Source: Asticcacaulis aquaticus
GTDB lineage: Bacteria; Pseudomonadota; Alphaproteobacteria; Caulobacterales; Caulobacteraceae
Direction of reading: 5' to 3'
Assembly: GCF_028550415.1 (NCBI RefSeq)
Contig: NZ_JAQQKX010000014.1
Coordinates: 1 to 64,000 of the forward strand
Length of the DNA stretch: 64,000 nucleotides
A program made the translations under genes and the position numbers. The notes under the pieces were generated by a model. That model ran no database searches. It worked only from the letters and a program-made list of their open reading frames with translations, and was not told where the DNA came from. Shown here in pieces: positions 8,842 to 16,884 of the stretch; the first letter of the stretch is position 1; each line of letters begins with the position of its first letter.

Positions 8842-8874
8842 AAAGGCCCCGCAGCGATGCGGGGCCTTTTTGTT
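8842..8874 (+). terminator. strong intrinsic terminator
   Basis: A perfect 12-bp stem (AAAGGCCCCGCA / TGCGGGGCCTTT) with the tetraloop GCGA is followed by a T-rich run. It ends the transcript of the small exported protein gene. Confidence 0.92.
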
Positions 8875-8930
8875 TGCGGCCATGCGATGACACGATGCGA
8901 ATAAAACTGAGACACATTATCAGGATTGTC

Positions 8931-8947
8931 TTGCGAATGAGTTGCAA
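8931..8947. promoter_or_regulatory. Fur-like operator upstream of tonB
   Basis: TTGCGAATGAGTTGCAA lies 55 nt before the tonB-like start codon. It is an imperfect palindrome (CTTGCgA...TTGCAAG with the flanking bases). It matches 15 of 17 bases of the site before the siderophore receptor at 11143-11159 when read on the opposite strand. This fits an iron-responsive repressor site, assigned by similarity and context. Confidence 0.6.
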
Positions 8948-9002
8948 GAATGTTAGGGCAAGCCACAAGTGTTTATGACGTGATACGGGTAGTCTATCAG
9001 CG

Positions 9003-9947
9003 ATGAGCGTTCAGGGGATAACCGAGGGTCTTGCCGGCGAAGGCGCAAGGGTGCGCAAGGTTGCGTCGCCGACCCGAACCGGAGCGCCGTCGACCCGAAA
9101 AAAAACCAATGCCGGGCTGGCCTGGGCTATCGGTATTTCCATCGGCTTTCACGCGGCCATCGCTGCCTATGTGATTACCACGCAGTTCGTCCTGCCGGAA
9201 TACGAACAGCCGGAAACCGAGGCTATTCTGGTCAGTATGGGGCCGTTACCGACGCCCGAAGAGCAACCGGAGACGCCGCCTCCGCCGCTGCCACCGGAAA
9301 CCAAGCCGCTGATCCAGCCGCGCGAAACCCCGGCGCCGATCTTTCAGGACGTGCCGCCCTTGCCGCTGCCGCCGGTGAAGACCGAGCTTAAGCCCGCCCC
9401 GCAATCGCCGCCGGCACCGCCGGAAATCGCCAAGGGTCCGCCTGCGCCGCCTGCCGCCGCAGCGGGGCCGAAAAACGACTTCGTGGCCGTCGATGTCGAC
9501 TCGGCCCTGACCAATAATCCGCCGCCGCCCTATCCGGCGCAGGCCAAGGCGCGCCGCGAAGAGGGCACGGTCGTCCTCCGCCTTCAGGTACGCGGCGACG
9601 GTAGTGTCGGCGAGGTGCAGATCAAGCAGTCCAGCGGCTCTATGCGGCTGGACAATGCCGCCGCCACCGCGATTCAGCGCTGGCGTTTCAAGCCGGCGAT
9701 GCAGGGCGGCAAGCCGGTCGATTCGTGGGCTACGGTGCCGATCACCTTCGGCTTCAAAAAACGCGATCGGGGCGGCCCGGATCGGGGCGGCCCAGACGAT
9801 CGCAGACCCGACGATCGGGGCCCACCTCGCGGCGATGATCGCGGCGGCCCGCGCGGCGAGCGCCGTGATGACGGGGGCCCTGATCGTGGACCCCGCGGCG
9901 ACGACCGACGTAATCCGGACGGCCGGGGAGATGGCCGCCCATCCTAG
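9003..9947 (+). CDS. TonB-family energy transducer with Arg/Gly/Asp-rich C-terminal tail
   Basis: The 314-residue protein has a cytoplasmic N-terminus and one membrane helix (about residues 37-57). A long proline-rich periplasmic spacer (residues about 70-155) leads to the TonB C-terminal fold, with PPPPYPAQAKARREEGTVVLRLQV and AAATAIQRWRFKPAMQGGKPVDSW. TonB couples the proton-motive force to outer-membrane receptors. Unusually, after the fold ends at PITFGFKK, about 62 residues follow that consist almost only of D, R, G and P. The receptor, hydroxylase and reductase genes downstream suggest ferric-siderophore uptake. A Fur-like site lies before the gene. Confidence 0.88.
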   Translation: MSVQGITEGLAGEGARVRKVASPTRTGAPSTRKKTNAGLAWAIGISIGFHAAIAAYVITTQFVLPEYEQPETEAILVSMGPLPTPEEQPETPPPPLPPETKPLIQPRETPAPIFQDVPPLPLPPVKTELKPAPQSPPAPPEIAKGPPAPPAAAAGPKNDFVAVDVDSALTNNPPPPYPAQAKARREEGTVVLRLQVRGDGSVGEVQIKQSSGSMRLDNAAATAIQRWRFKPAMQGGKPVDSWATVPITFGFKKRDRGGPDRGGPDDRRPDDRGPPRGDDRGGPRGERRDDGGPDRGPRGDDRRNPDGRGDGRPS

Positions 9948-9954
9948 CTTATAT

Positions 9955-9984
9955 CGATATGACGAACGTCGTTTCGACATATCG
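9955..9984. repeat. inverted repeat between tonB-like and DUF4198 genes
   Basis: CGATATGACGAA and TTCGACATATCG flank six bases and pair at 11 of 12 positions. It fills most of the short gap between the two genes and could be a processing or attenuation hairpin, or an operator. Confidence 0.5.
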
Positions 9985-10012
9985 CTGACCGAAATACTCA
10001 AGGAGATGATCA

Positions 10013-10972
10013 ATGAGCGTGATGAAACGCCTTCTGGCAACCACCGCCGTGCTCGGCCTGATGGCCGCCGCCCCCGCCGCGATGGCGCACAGCCAGTGGC
10101 TGCTGCCGTCCTCGACGCAGGTTGAGGCCTCGACCAATGCCGAGCGCCCGACCTACATCACGGTCGATGCGGCGTCGTCGAGCGGCGTGTTCGTCGCCGA
10201 CCACAACGCCATGCGCCTGACCAATATCGTCATCAGCGGGCCGGACGGTTCGCTGATCCAGCCGGAAAACCCGTCGACCGGCAAGCTGCGCTCGACCTTC
10301 GATGTCAAGCTGGCGACGCCCGGCACCTATCGCATCGCCTCGGTCAATGCCTCGGTTATCGCCACCTACAAGGTCGGTGAGGAGACCAAGGTCTTCCGCG
10401 GCACCGAAGAGACCCTCAAGACCGACGTCCCGGCCAATGCCGCCGAGCTCAAGATCAGCCGCAATTTCGGCCGCGTCGAAACCTTCGTCACGGCGGGCAA
10501 GCCCTCGGAAATCAAGCCCGTCAGCCAGGGGCTGGAGCTGTTCCCGCTGCAGCCGACCTCGGACTTTGTGGTCGGCGAAAAGGCCAAGTTCCGCGTGCTC
10601 CTCGACGGCAAGCCTGTGCCGAACCTCAAGGTCAAGGTGACCCCCGGCGGCGTACGCTTCCGCGGCGAGCTGGCTGACCAGACGGTGACTTCGGACGCCG
10701 AAGGCAATATCGCCATCGACTGGAAGATCAGCGGCACCTACTACATCAACACGTCCTATCCGCCGCGTCCGGAATCCGATGACGACGATCATGGTCCGGC
10801 GGCGGGCGGTCAGGGCGGTCAGCGCCCGCAGGGTGCACCGCAAGGTCAAGGTGCTCAGGGCCAAGGCGCTCAGGGTCAGGGCCGTCAGGGGGGCATGGGC
10901 GGCGGTATCCCGCGCGACATGGCACCGCTGCGCTCATCCTATGCGCTGACGGTCGAAGTTCTGCCGTACTAA
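10013..10972 (+). CDS. exported DUF4198-domain protein with Gly/Gln-rich insert
   Basis: This 319-residue protein has a signal peptide ending at PAAMAHSQWLLPS. The mature N-terminus HSQWLLPSS is the usual start of DUF4198 proteins, which are often found near metal-uptake genes. The body is built of beta-sandwich repeats (KLATPGTYRIASVN, VGEKAKFRVLLDGKPVPNLKVKV). Between residues about 262 and 300 a low-complexity stretch of G, Q, A and R interrupts the last strands. It is co-directional with tonB 65 nt upstream. A role in periplasmic metal or siderophore handling is inferred from the neighbours. AAGGAG precedes the start. Confidence 0.82.
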   Translation: MSVMKRLLATTAVLGLMAAAPAAMAHSQWLLPSSTQVEASTNAERPTYITVDAASSSGVFVADHNAMRLTNIVISGPDGSLIQPENPSTGKLRSTFDVKLATPGTYRIASVNASVIATYKVGEETKVFRGTEETLKTDVPANAAELKISRNFGRVETFVTAGKPSEIKPVSQGLELFPLQPTSDFVVGEKAKFRVLLDGKPVPNLKVKVTPGGVRFRGELADQTVTSDAEGNIAIDWKISGTYYINTSYPPRPESDDDDHGPAAGGQGGQRPQGAPQGQGAQGQGAQGQGRQGGMGGGIPRDMAPLRSSYALTVEVLPY

Positions 10973-11000
10973 TACAAGCCTCTTGGACACAAGGGGTTCG

Positions 11001-11045
11001 GGCCGGAGCGGCAGGTGTGTGGGCACCTGTGGCTCCGGCCTTTTT
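11001..11045 (+). terminator. intrinsic terminator after DUF4198 gene
   Basis: The outer stem GGCCGGAGC / GCTCCGGCC, with an inner stem AGGTG / CACCT, is followed by TTTTT. It separates the tonB-DUF4198 unit from the receptor gene. Confidence 0.9.
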
Positions 11046-11142
11046 CTGTTGGGCGTTCATGTCGATTATCAACAACGGTGTTGATTTTGCGACACACTCG
11101 CAGATTGCCGTGTCGATCCTGAAAGATTTTGGCAATTAGATG

Positions 11143-11159
11143 TTGCAAAGCATTCGCAA
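11143..11159. promoter_or_regulatory. Fur-like operator upstream of the siderophore receptor
   Basis: TTGCAAAGCATTCGCAA, read on the opposite strand as TTGCGAATGCTTTGCAA, differs at only two positions from the site before tonB. It lies about 135 nt before the receptor start codon. Confidence 0.6.
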
Positions 11160-11174
11160 ATCTATAATTGGCAC

Positions 11175-11191
11175 CTAATAATTATTCGCAA
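11175..11191. promoter_or_regulatory. second Fur-like site upstream of the siderophore receptor
   Basis: CTAATAATTATTCGCAA, read in reverse as TTGCGAATAATTATTAG, combines the TTGCGAAT half-site of the neighbouring operator with the ATTATTAG half of the site before the PepSY gene. It lies 16 nt downstream of the first site, so the receptor promoter may carry a double operator. Confidence 0.5.
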
Positions 11192-11293
11192 TCTCACCGA
11201 GACCTTGTTTTACATCCGGCCCGCGTCGTTCTGGGCCCCGCCTCCTTCCCGCCGCATCGCCTCCCTGATGCGGCCCAATAAAAAGAGACTCTC

Positions 11294-13591
11294 ATGACTC
11301 ACATCCGTAACCGCAAGCATGGTGCCAATCGTTACCTGAGCGCGGCGCTTCTGGCCGCTGCCGCCGTACCGGCACTGTCGTCCGCTGCCATGGCTCAGGA
11401 AAAGGCCGACAAGAAGCTGGAAGGCGTCACCGTCACCGCCGAGGAAAACACCTACAAGGCCGACGTCGTGTCTTCGCCGAAGCAGACGCAAGCCTTGATC
11501 GACACGCCGAAGACGGTTCAGGTCATCAAGAAGGAAGTCATTCAGGAGCAGCAGGCGACGACCCTCGTGGAAGCCCTGCGTAACACGCCGGGCATCACGC
11601 TGCAGATGGGTGAAAACGGCAATACCTCGTCGGGCGATACCTTCCAGATGCGCGGTTTCGACATGTCGAGCTCGCTGCTGGTCGACGGCCTGCGTGACCG
11701 CGGCGTTGCCACGCGCGACACCTTCAACATCGAGCAGATCGAAGTCGTCAAGGGCGCCGGTGGTGCCGATACGGGCCGCGGCGCGTCCTCGGGCTATATC
11801 AACGTTTCGACCAAGCAGGCCTCGCTCGACGACGCGGCCTCGGCTTCGGCTACCGCCTACACGCAGGGCGGTTACCGCGCCACGGCCGACGTCAACAAGG
11901 CGATCGGTGAAACCAGCGCCCTGCGCCTCAACGTCCTGTCGCAGGACATCGACACGGCGGGCCGCGACCATGTGAAGCGTTCGGGCTACGGCGTCGCCGC
12001 CGCCTATGGCATCGGCCTCGAAACCAAGACCCGCTTCCACCTGTCGGGTCAGTATCTGAATAACGACAACGTGCCAGACGGCGGCATTTCGTCGATCGGC
12101 TGGGAAGGTTTCTATAACGCCACCGCCGAAGTCCGCGCCGCGGGCAAGGTGCGTTCGGAAAACTTCTACGGCAGCGTCAGCGACTTCGAAAATCAGGAGC
12201 AGGGCTCGGTCACGGCCAAGTTCGAGCACGACTTCGCCGCGGGCATCTATTTCACCAACGTGTCGCGCTGGTCGAACACCTCGCTGGAGCGCGTCCTGAC
12301 GGGCGTCAACGGCATTACCGCCACCACTGTGTCGAACCCGGCGACCTGGACGCTGGCGCGCTCGCGTCAGCGCGTCAACCAGAAGGCCGAGACCTTCAAC
12401 AACGTCTCGAACTTCGTGACCAGCTTCGAGACGGGCGCCCTGACGCACGACCTCGTCTTCGGTTTCGAATATTCGGATGAAACGACCAATACGGGTTCGT
12501 TTACCACGGTCGGTACGACGACGTTGGCCAACCTGTATAACCCGAACCCGAACGACACCATGGCGTCGCTCATCCTCACCAATACGCTGAACACCAGCAC
12601 CGGCGCCTTCCCGGGTCAGCTCAATACGGCCTGGACGATCAGCGATACGCAGGTGGCGTCGATCTACGCCTTCGACACCATCAGCTTCGGCGAAAAGTGG
12701 ATCGTGAACCTGGGCTTCCGTTCGGACTCGTACCGTCTGGAATATACGAACTACGACTATCTGGGCAATCGCCTGCCGCAGGTCGGCACCACGGCCCCGA
12801 CGGCGACCACGCCGCGCGTCCTTAGCCTGAAAGCCGCCAAGTCGATCAACGCCTACAAGGCCGGTCTGGTCTATAAGCCGACCCCGAACGGCTCGATCTA
12901 TGTGTCCTACGCTACCTCGGTGACCCCGCCGGGCAGCGCCGGGACGCTGAGCAACACCGCGATCAACATCAACAATGCCAATGTCGATCCGTCCGAAACC
13001 AAGAACCTCGAAGCGGGCGTCAAGTGGGACCTGTTCGAAGGCCGCCTTGGCCTGACGGGCGCCTACTACAAGACCAACCTGACCAACGCCATTGTCGCGG
13101 ACACCAATCTGGACGGCTATGCCGAAAACCTGGGCGACCGTGAAATCAAGGGCTTCGAGATCGGCCTGAACGGTCAGATCACCGACAAGTGGAACATCAC
13201 CGCCGGTATCCAGACCATGGACGACAAGCAGAAGGAAGGCGGTACCGTCGGTTCGACCAGCCGCTGGTCGCCGGAACTGTCGGGTTCGTTCTGGTCGACC
13301 TACGCCCTGTCGGACAAGATCAAGCTGGGCGGCGGCGCCCGCTATATGGGCGAGCAGAAGCGCGACCTGACGGTCGGCGAAACCCCCGCCACCTCGAACA
13401 TGGCCAAGATCCCGGAATACTGGGTCGTCGACGCCTACGGTTCGTACCAGCTGACCGCCAAGGCGGCCCTGCAACTGAACGTCTATAACCTGGCCGACGA
13501 AGACTATATCGGTCAGCTCAATAACGGTGGTGCGCGCCTGATCCCCGGCGCCCCGCGTTCGGCCAGCTTGACGCTGAACTACAGGTTCTGA
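11294..13591 (+). CDS. TonB-dependent catecholate siderophore receptor (Fiu-like)
   Basis: The 765-residue outer-membrane receptor has a signal peptide ending at SSAAMAQ and a TonB box region (LEGVTVTAEE). The plug domain contains the siderophore-receptor pattern DTPKTVQVIKKEVI, LRNTPGITLQMGE and FQMRGFDMSSSLLVDGLRD. The beta-barrel ends in the aromatic C-terminus TLNYRF required for outer-membrane insertion. Overall it resembles Fiu, which imports ferric catecholates. In E. coli fiu is followed by ybiX, and a ybiX/piuC homologue follows here too. Two Fur-like sites lie upstream and a strong terminator downstream. Confidence 0.9.
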   Translation: MTHIRNRKHGANRYLSAALLAAAAVPALSSAAMAQEKADKKLEGVTVTAEENTYKADVVSSPKQTQALIDTPKTVQVIKKEVIQEQQATTLVEALRNTPGITLQMGENGNTSSGDTFQMRGFDMSSSLLVDGLRDRGVATRDTFNIEQIEVVKGAGGADTGRGASSGYINVSTKQASLDDAASASATAYTQGGYRATADVNKAIGETSALRLNVLSQDIDTAGRDHVKRSGYGVAAAYGIGLETKTRFHLSGQYLNNDNVPDGGISSIGWEGFYNATAEVRAAGKVRSENFYGSVSDFENQEQGSVTAKFEHDFAAGIYFTNVSRWSNTSLERVLTGVNGITATTVSNPATWTLARSRQRVNQKAETFNNVSNFVTSFETGALTHDLVFGFEYSDETTNTGSFTTVGTTTLANLYNPNPNDTMASLILTNTLNTSTGAFPGQLNTAWTISDTQVASIYAFDTISFGEKWIVNLGFRSDSYRLEYTNYDYLGNRLPQVGTTAPTATTPRVLSLKAAKSINAYKAGLVYKPTPNGSIYVSYATSVTPPGSAGTLSNTAININNANVDPSETKNLEAGVKWDLFEGRLGLTGAYYKTNLTNAIVADTNLDGYAENLGDREIKGFEIGLNGQITDKWNITAGIQTMDDKQKEGGTVGSTSRWSPELSGSFWSTYALSDKIKLGGGARYMGEQKRDLTVGETPATSNMAKIPEYWVVDAYGSYQLTAKAALQLNVYNLADEDYIGQLNNGGARLIPGAPRSASLTLNYRF

Positions 13592-13681
13592 TTGGGGGGG
13601 CAATTGAGAGCGTGCGGCAATATATCCCCGCTGCACGCTCTTGAACCTTTCCTCAAGGACTTTCATGATCTACTGGCTCCG

Positions 13682-13722
13682 ACCAGAGCAGCCGTCCTCT
13701 GGACGGACGCTCTGGTTTTTTT
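13682..13722 (+). terminator. intrinsic terminator after the siderophore receptor
   Basis: ACCAGAGC and GCTCTGGT form the outer stem, CCGTCC and GGACGG the inner one, followed by a run of seven T. The hydroxylase gene starts about 80 nt downstream, so some read-through or a separate promoter is needed. Confidence 0.9.
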
Positions 13723-13800
13723 GTTTTCGCGCATTTGGGTCCGCAAACCGGGACCACTTTGCGGAATGCGCTTGGCCGGACGGGGCCATTTTTCTGAGTT

Positions 13801-14487
13801 ATGCCCATGCTGCTGCACCTGCCCGAAGTCCTCACTGCCGCCGAAGTGGCCGAAATCCGCGCCGAGCTGGAACAGGCGCGCTGGGCCGACGGCGCGCTCA
13901 GTGCCGGTCCGATGGCGCAAAAGGTCAAGCAGAACCGCCAGTTGCCCGCCGACGCGCCTGAGGCGAAGCGGCTGGGCGAGCGTATCGAGGCGGCGCTGCG
14001 ACGCCATCCGCTGTTCACCAGCGCGGCCCTGCCGAAGCTGGTCATCACCCCGCGCTTCAACGCCTATCAGGGCGGGGGCCATTACGGCAATCACGTCGAC
14101 ACCGCCATCCATAGCGACCCGTTCAGGGGCGTGATTGCCCGTACCGATGTCTCGACGACCGTCTTTCTCAACGCGCCCGAAGAATATGAAGGCGGCGAAC
14201 TGATTATCGAGGACACCTACGGTGCACACGAGGTCAAGCTGGCCGCCGGGGATGCCATACTCTATCCGTCAACCTCCCTGCACCGCGTCGAGCCAGTGAC
14301 CGAGGGCATCCGCCTGGCCTCGTTCCTGTGGACCCAGAGTCTGGTCAAGGACACCGAGCGCCGCCGGATGCTGTTCGAGCTGGACATGACGATCATCCGC
14401 CTGCGCGCTCAGATCGGCGACACCGAAGAGGTCGTCGGCCTGACCGCCCACTATCATAACCTGCTACGCCAGTGGGGGGACCTGTGA
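13801..14487 (+). CDS. PKHD-type Fe(II)/2-oxoglutarate hydroxylase (PiuC/YbiX family)
   Basis: The 228-residue cytoplasmic protein has the double-stranded beta-helix of 2-oxoglutarate oxygenases. The iron ligands are H98 and D100 (NHVD) and H161 (SLHRVEPV), and R171 would bind 2-oxoglutarate. The N-terminal helix and spacing match PiuC/YbiX, which is encoded next to catecholate receptors in many Proteobacteria and is thought to act on siderophores or iron release. A second ATG two codons inside is an alternative start. The next gene overlaps its stop. Confidence 0.9.
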   Translation: MPMLLHLPEVLTAAEVAEIRAELEQARWADGALSAGPMAQKVKQNRQLPADAPEAKRLGERIEAALRRHPLFTSAALPKLVITPRFNAYQGGGHYGNHVDTAIHSDPFRGVIARTDVSTTVFLNAPEEYEGGELIIEDTYGAHEVKLAAGDAILYPSTSLHRVEPVTEGIRLASFLWTQSLVKDTERRRMLFELDMTIIRLRAQIGDTEEVVGLTAHYHNLLRQWGDL

Positions 14488-15575
14488 TCAAGCCACCCCT
14501 TACCGCGATCCCGTCGGATATCGTTTCGGTCAACGACTACGCGCCCTATGCCAAGGAACGCCTCAGCGCGATGGCGTGGGAATATCTCGACTCCGGCGCG
14601 GGCGACGAATGGACGATGATGGACAATGTTGCCGCCTTCAAGGACGTGCGCCTGAAAGGCCGCGTGCTGGGCGAGGTCGGCGGCGGTAATACGCGGCTGA
14701 ACCTCTTCGGTCAGACCTACGAACACCCGATCTTCCTCGCCCCGGTGGCCTATCAGAAGCTGTTCCATGCCGGCGGCGAACAGGCCACGGCGCTGGGGGC
14801 GGCGGTGACCCAAAGCCTAATGGTGCTGTCGACCCTGTCGACGACCACGCTGGAAGAGGTCGCCGCGGCCCAGACCGCACAGCTATGGTTCCAGCTCTAT
14901 CTTCAGCGCGACCGGGCCGTGTCGCTGGACCTCATCCGCCGGGCCGAACGCGAAGGCTACCGCGCGCTGGTCGTTACGGTCGACGCACCGCTGGCCGGCG
15001 TACGCAATCGCGAACAGCGTGCGGGCTTTACCCTGCCGCCGCCCTTGTCGCCGGTGAACCTGAGCGCGACGCCGCCGGTCCCTCAGGTAGGGGCGGGGGA
15101 GAGCGTCGTCTTCGACGGTGTCATGCCGGTCGCGCCCTCATGGAAAGACATCGAGTGGGTGCTGAAAGAGGCGCGGCTGCCGGTTCTGATCAAGGGCATT
15201 CTCGCCCCCGAAGACGCCGAGCGCGCGCGATCGCTGGGGGCGGCCGGGGTCGTGGTGTCCAACCACGGCGGCCGGGTGCTGGATACCGTGCCGGCCAGCC
15301 TCGACGCCTTGCCGCGCGTGGCCGAAGCCCTTCAGGGGCGCATCCCGATTCTGCTCGACGGCGGGGTCCGGCGCGGGTCCGATGTCTTCAAGGCCATCGC
15401 TCTGGGGGCGACCGCCGTCATGATCGGTCGGCCCTATATTCAGGCGCTGGCGGCGGCGGGGGCCTTGGGTGTCGCCCACGCCTTGCGCACCCTGCGCGAG
15501 GAGCTTGAGATCGTCATGGCCCTGTCGGGGACCAAAACCCTGGCCGACATCGGCCCGGATCACCTTTTTCTCTGA
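14484..15575 (+). CDS. FMN-dependent 2-hydroxyacid oxidase/dehydrogenase
   Basis: The product of about 363 residues is a TIM-barrel flavoenzyme of the lactate/glycolate oxidase family. It shows ALVVTVDAPLAGVRNREQR, the catalytic histidine in SNHGGR (H261 with this start) and the phosphate-binding LLDGGVRRGSDVFKAIALGA. Such enzymes oxidise small 2-hydroxyacids with FMN and pass electrons to oxygen or a quinone. The start is a GTG that overlaps the hydroxylase stop (GTGA); a GTG 12 nt further upstream is possible. Its place inside an iron-uptake region is unusual. The substrate is not predictable. Confidence 0.85.
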   Translation: MIKPPLTAIPSDIVSVNDYAPYAKERLSAMAWEYLDSGAGDEWTMMDNVAAFKDVRLKGRVLGEVGGGNTRLNLFGQTYEHPIFLAPVAYQKLFHAGGEQATALGAAVTQSLMVLSTLSTTTLEEVAAAQTAQLWFQLYLQRDRAVSLDLIRRAEREGYRALVVTVDAPLAGVRNREQRAGFTLPPPLSPVNLSATPPVPQVGAGESVVFDGVMPVAPSWKDIEWVLKEARLPVLIKGILAPEDAERARSLGAAGVVVSNHGGRVLDTVPASLDALPRVAEALQGRIPILLDGGVRRGSDVFKAIALGATAVMIGRPYIQALAAAGALGVAHALRTLREELEIVMALSGTKTLADIGPDHLFL

Positions 15576-15647
15576 GATTCGCGCAGGATTTTACCCGCAC
15601 ACCTCGTAAAATATGGATATGTCGGCTTGCCATCGCGGGATGGGGTT

Positions 15648-15666
15648 GATAATGAGAATGATTATT
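15648..15666. promoter_or_regulatory. Fur box upstream of the PepSY gene
   Basis: GATAATGAGAATGATTATT matches the classical 19-bp Fur box (GATAATGATAATCATTATC) at 16 positions. It sits 34 nt before the start codon of the PepSY gene, as expected for a repressor site over the promoter of the electron-transfer operon. Confidence 0.8.
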
Positions 15667-15700
15667 AGCAACCTACATTTCCAAGCCCGATAAGGCCCTG

Positions 15701-16321
15701 ATGTCCGTCACCTTCAAACCCAGCCCCTCCTTCTGGCGCAATCAGTTGCGGCAGTGGCACTGGATTTCGTCAGCCCTGTGTCTGGTGGGGATGATCCTGT
15801 TTTCGGTGACCGGCTTTACCCTGAACCACGCGGCGCAGATCGAGGCCAAACCGACCCTGATCTCTTGGGAAAAGGACCTGACGGACACCACTATAGCCCT
15901 GTTGCCCAAGGCCGGGGACAAGACGCCCGTGCCCGCCGATCTGGCCGCCGCGATCAAGGCCGATACCGGCGTCGATATCGCGAAGATCAGCCCGGAAGTG
16001 TCGGACAGCGATATCTATTTCGCCATGCCGGGGCCGGGCTTCGACGAATGGCTGAATATCGAGCGCGACACGGGCTATGCGACCTACGAAAAAAGCCATC
16101 GCGGCGTCATCGCGGTGCTCAACGACCTGCATAAGGGCCGTAATGCCGGACCGGCCTGGGGCTGGTTCATCGACATCATCGCCATCGCCTCGGTCATCTT
16201 CTGCCTGACCGGGCTGGGGCTTTTGTGGATCTATGCGCGCGGTCGCAAGATCACCTGGCCGCTGATCGGCCTCGGCACCATCGTGCCGTTCATCCTGTTT
16301 CTTCTGTTTATCCATTCGTAA
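15701..16321 (+). CDS. PepSY-associated membrane protein
   Basis: This 206-residue inner-membrane protein has hydrophobic segments at about residues 20-42, 152-176 and 184-204, with a soluble domain of about 100 residues between the first two. The conserved histidine near the N-terminus (RQWHWISS) and the LHKGRNAGPAWGWFID motif before helix 2 are typical of PepSY-TM proteins. Members are linked to ferric-siderophore reduction and iron uptake. A Fur box lies upstream, and DUF2271, ApbE and flavodoxin-reductase genes follow with short spacing. It probably carries electrons across the membrane; the cofactor (haem or flavin) is not certain. Confidence 0.85.
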   Translation: MSVTFKPSPSFWRNQLRQWHWISSALCLVGMILFSVTGFTLNHAAQIEAKPTLISWEKDLTDTTIALLPKAGDKTPVPADLAAAIKADTGVDIAKISPEVSDSDIYFAMPGPGFDEWLNIERDTGYATYEKSHRGVIAVLNDLHKGRNAGPAWGWFIDIIAIASVIFCLTGLGLLWIYARGRKITWPLIGLGTIVPFILFLLFIHS

Positions 16322-16331
16322 GGACACGACC

Positions 16332-16844
16332 ATGTTTGCGAAATCTGCTGTCTGGACCACCGTCATCGGCGCGGGCGCACTCGGTGCCGCCGCTCAGGCC
16401 GGGACCGTCACCGTCGAGGTCGAACTGCCGCGCCTCGGCGTCGCGGAATACCATAAGCCCTACGTCGCGGGCTGGATCGAGGACGCCGCCGGTGCGCATA
16501 GGTCGAACCTGTTCGTCTGGTATCAGGCGGGCAAGGGCGACAAGTGGCTGAAAGACATCCGCACCTGGTGGCGCAAGTCGGGCCGCGACCTGACCCTGCC
16601 GCAGGACGGTCTGACCTCGGCGACCAAGGCGCCGGGCCGCCAGACGGTGAAGTTCGACAGCAATTCGCCGGCCTTCAAGGGCCTGGCCGCCGGTGACTAC
16701 GTGCTGAACGTCGAGGCCTCGCGCGAAGGCGGTGGCCGCGAAGTGGTCAAGGTGCCGATCAAGTGGGACGGCAAGAAGGCTTCGGCCGGCGCCGCCAAGG
16801 GCGCGTCGGAACTGGGCGACGTCAAGTTCGCGTATAAGCCGTAA
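16332..16844 (+). CDS. DUF2271 periplasmic protein with a flavinylation motif
   Basis: The 170-residue protein has a short signal peptide (residues 1 to about 23) and a beta-rich DUF2271 domain (TVTVEVELPRLGVAEYHKPYVAGWIEDAAG). At residues 92-98 it carries DGLTSAT, which fits the ApbE target pattern D-x-x-S/T-G/S-A-T. T98 is therefore a candidate for covalent FMN attachment. The gene for the transferase (ApbE) follows 40 nt downstream and the PepSY gene lies 10 nt upstream. It may be the final electron carrier that reduces ferric siderophores in the periplasm. Flavinylation is a prediction. Confidence 0.85.
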   Translation: MFAKSAVWTTVIGAGALGAAAQAGTVTVEVELPRLGVAEYHKPYVAGWIEDAAGAHRSNLFVWYQAGKGDKWLKDIRTWWRKSGRDLTLPQDGLTSATKAPGRQTVKFDSNSPAFKGLAAGDYVLNVEASREGGGREVVKVPIKWDGKKASAGAAKGASELGDVKFAYKP

Positions 16845-16884
16845 GATTAATCCTGCCCCGTAAACAGGTAGGGATGTAAGTATA

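Noticed and set aside
11210-13666. 818-codon open frame on the minus strand across the siderophore receptor
   Set aside because: It is a shadow of the receptor gene in GC-rich sequence. It is Arg/Gly/Val-rich with no domain, and the plus-strand receptor has full motifs and a ribosome-binding site.
13592-14134. Frame starting at the receptor stop and running into the hydroxylase gene
   Set aside because: It crosses a strong terminator and overlaps the well-supported PiuC-like gene in another frame.
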